In this document: positions 37,261-37,391 of the stretch, one piece after another | Layout: each line of letters opens with the position of its first letter | How positions within the stretch are numbered: position 1 is the stretch's first letter | Source: Sandarakinorhabdus sp. | Lineage (GTDB): Bacteria > Pseudomonadota > Alphaproteobacteria > Sphingomonadales > Sphingomonadaceae | DNA length: 37,391 nt | Reading direction: 5' to 3' | Assembly: GCA_020693225.1 (NCBI GenBank) | Contig: JAIMJL010000007.1 | Span: 1 to 37,391, forward strand | Notes under the pieces: model-generated | What the model was told of the DNA's origin: nothing | What the model saw: the letters and a program-made list of their open reading frames with translations, nothing else | Databases searched by the model: none | Position numbers and translations under genes: made by a program

Positions 37261-37391
37261 ATGGACGGCTATCGGATCGATGTGAACAAGGCGCAGCTTG
37301 CGCAGACGGCGGTGGTCGCCGCCACATTCGTCGCGCACGATGGCGAGGTGGTCGCCAAGGTCGAGCATGCCGCCCTCACCGCCAACAATGT
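37261..37391 (+). CDS. DUF2855 family protein, 5' end only
   Basis: The frame opens at the ATG at 37261, six bases after GGGGAG, and runs off the right edge after 43 codons; an in-frame ATG at 37255 sits too close to the ribosome binding site. The visible start MDGYRIDVNKAQLAQTAVV and the segment VEHAALTANNV recall the N-terminus of DUF2855 proteins, which are distant relatives of quinone oxidoreductases and share an ALTANN motif. The rest of the protein is outside the window, so the family assignment rests on a short stretch. Confidence 0.65.
   Translation, partial: MDGYRIDVNKAQLAQTAVVAATFVAHDGEVVAKVEHAALTANN

Overview
The window is a GC-rich, gene-dense chromosomal segment from an alphaproteobacterium, most likely of the order Sphingomonadales. 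The evidence is a 1,551-residue GDH-180 type NAD-glutamate dehydrogenase, the yqeY-dnaG-rpoD order, an S6 protein with a long RGD-rich tail, a ROSE-type RNA thermometer before hsp20, and sphingomonad-like protein sequences throughout. The genus cannot be named from the sequence alone. No tRNA, rRNA, insertion sequence, phage gene or CRISPR array was seen. The content is mainly housekeeping, with some odd local features.

Left part (1-8.9 kb): a rightward cluster for maturation of molybdenum enzymes (xdhC C-terminus, a molybdopterin-binding protein, a MocA-like cytidylyltransferase, a small membrane protein) converges on the leftward ribosomal genes rpsF-rpsR-rplI. Upstream of those, also leftward, is the giant glutamate dehydrogenase gene. 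A 20-bp direct repeat lies just upstream of a candidate promoter for it.

Middle part (8.9-24 kb): an unknown leftward gene diverges from a coupled sulfur/amide cluster (sseA-metC-amidase). Next come leftward rhomboid and greA genes, then carA-rraB-carB, in which an RraB-family protein is wedged between the two carbamoyl-phosphate synthetase subunits with overlapping start and stop codons on both sides. The N-terminus of carA carries a 33-bp in-frame tandem repeat. Diverging from carA is the macromolecular-synthesis cluster yqeY-dnaG-rpoD.

Right part (24-37.4 kb): an unknown periplasmic protein, a TonB-dependent receptor that seems to lack a signal peptide, a YdjA-like nitroreductase, a periplasmic CYD-motif protein, cysQ, aspS, rnd, ppx and alaS, a small unknown gene, and hsp20. 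hsp20 has a candidate heat-shock promoter, a ROSE-like thermometer leader and a strong terminator. The window ends in the first codons of a DUF2855-like gene.

Ten junctions between co-directional genes have overlapping start and stop codons (ATGA, TGATG, TTGA, TAATG), so translational coupling is widespread here. I did not find a wholly new multi-gene system. The best leads are the rraB gene inside carAB, the carA repeat, the ROSE-like leader, the signal-less receptor, the repeat upstream of gdh and the hairpin before sseA.
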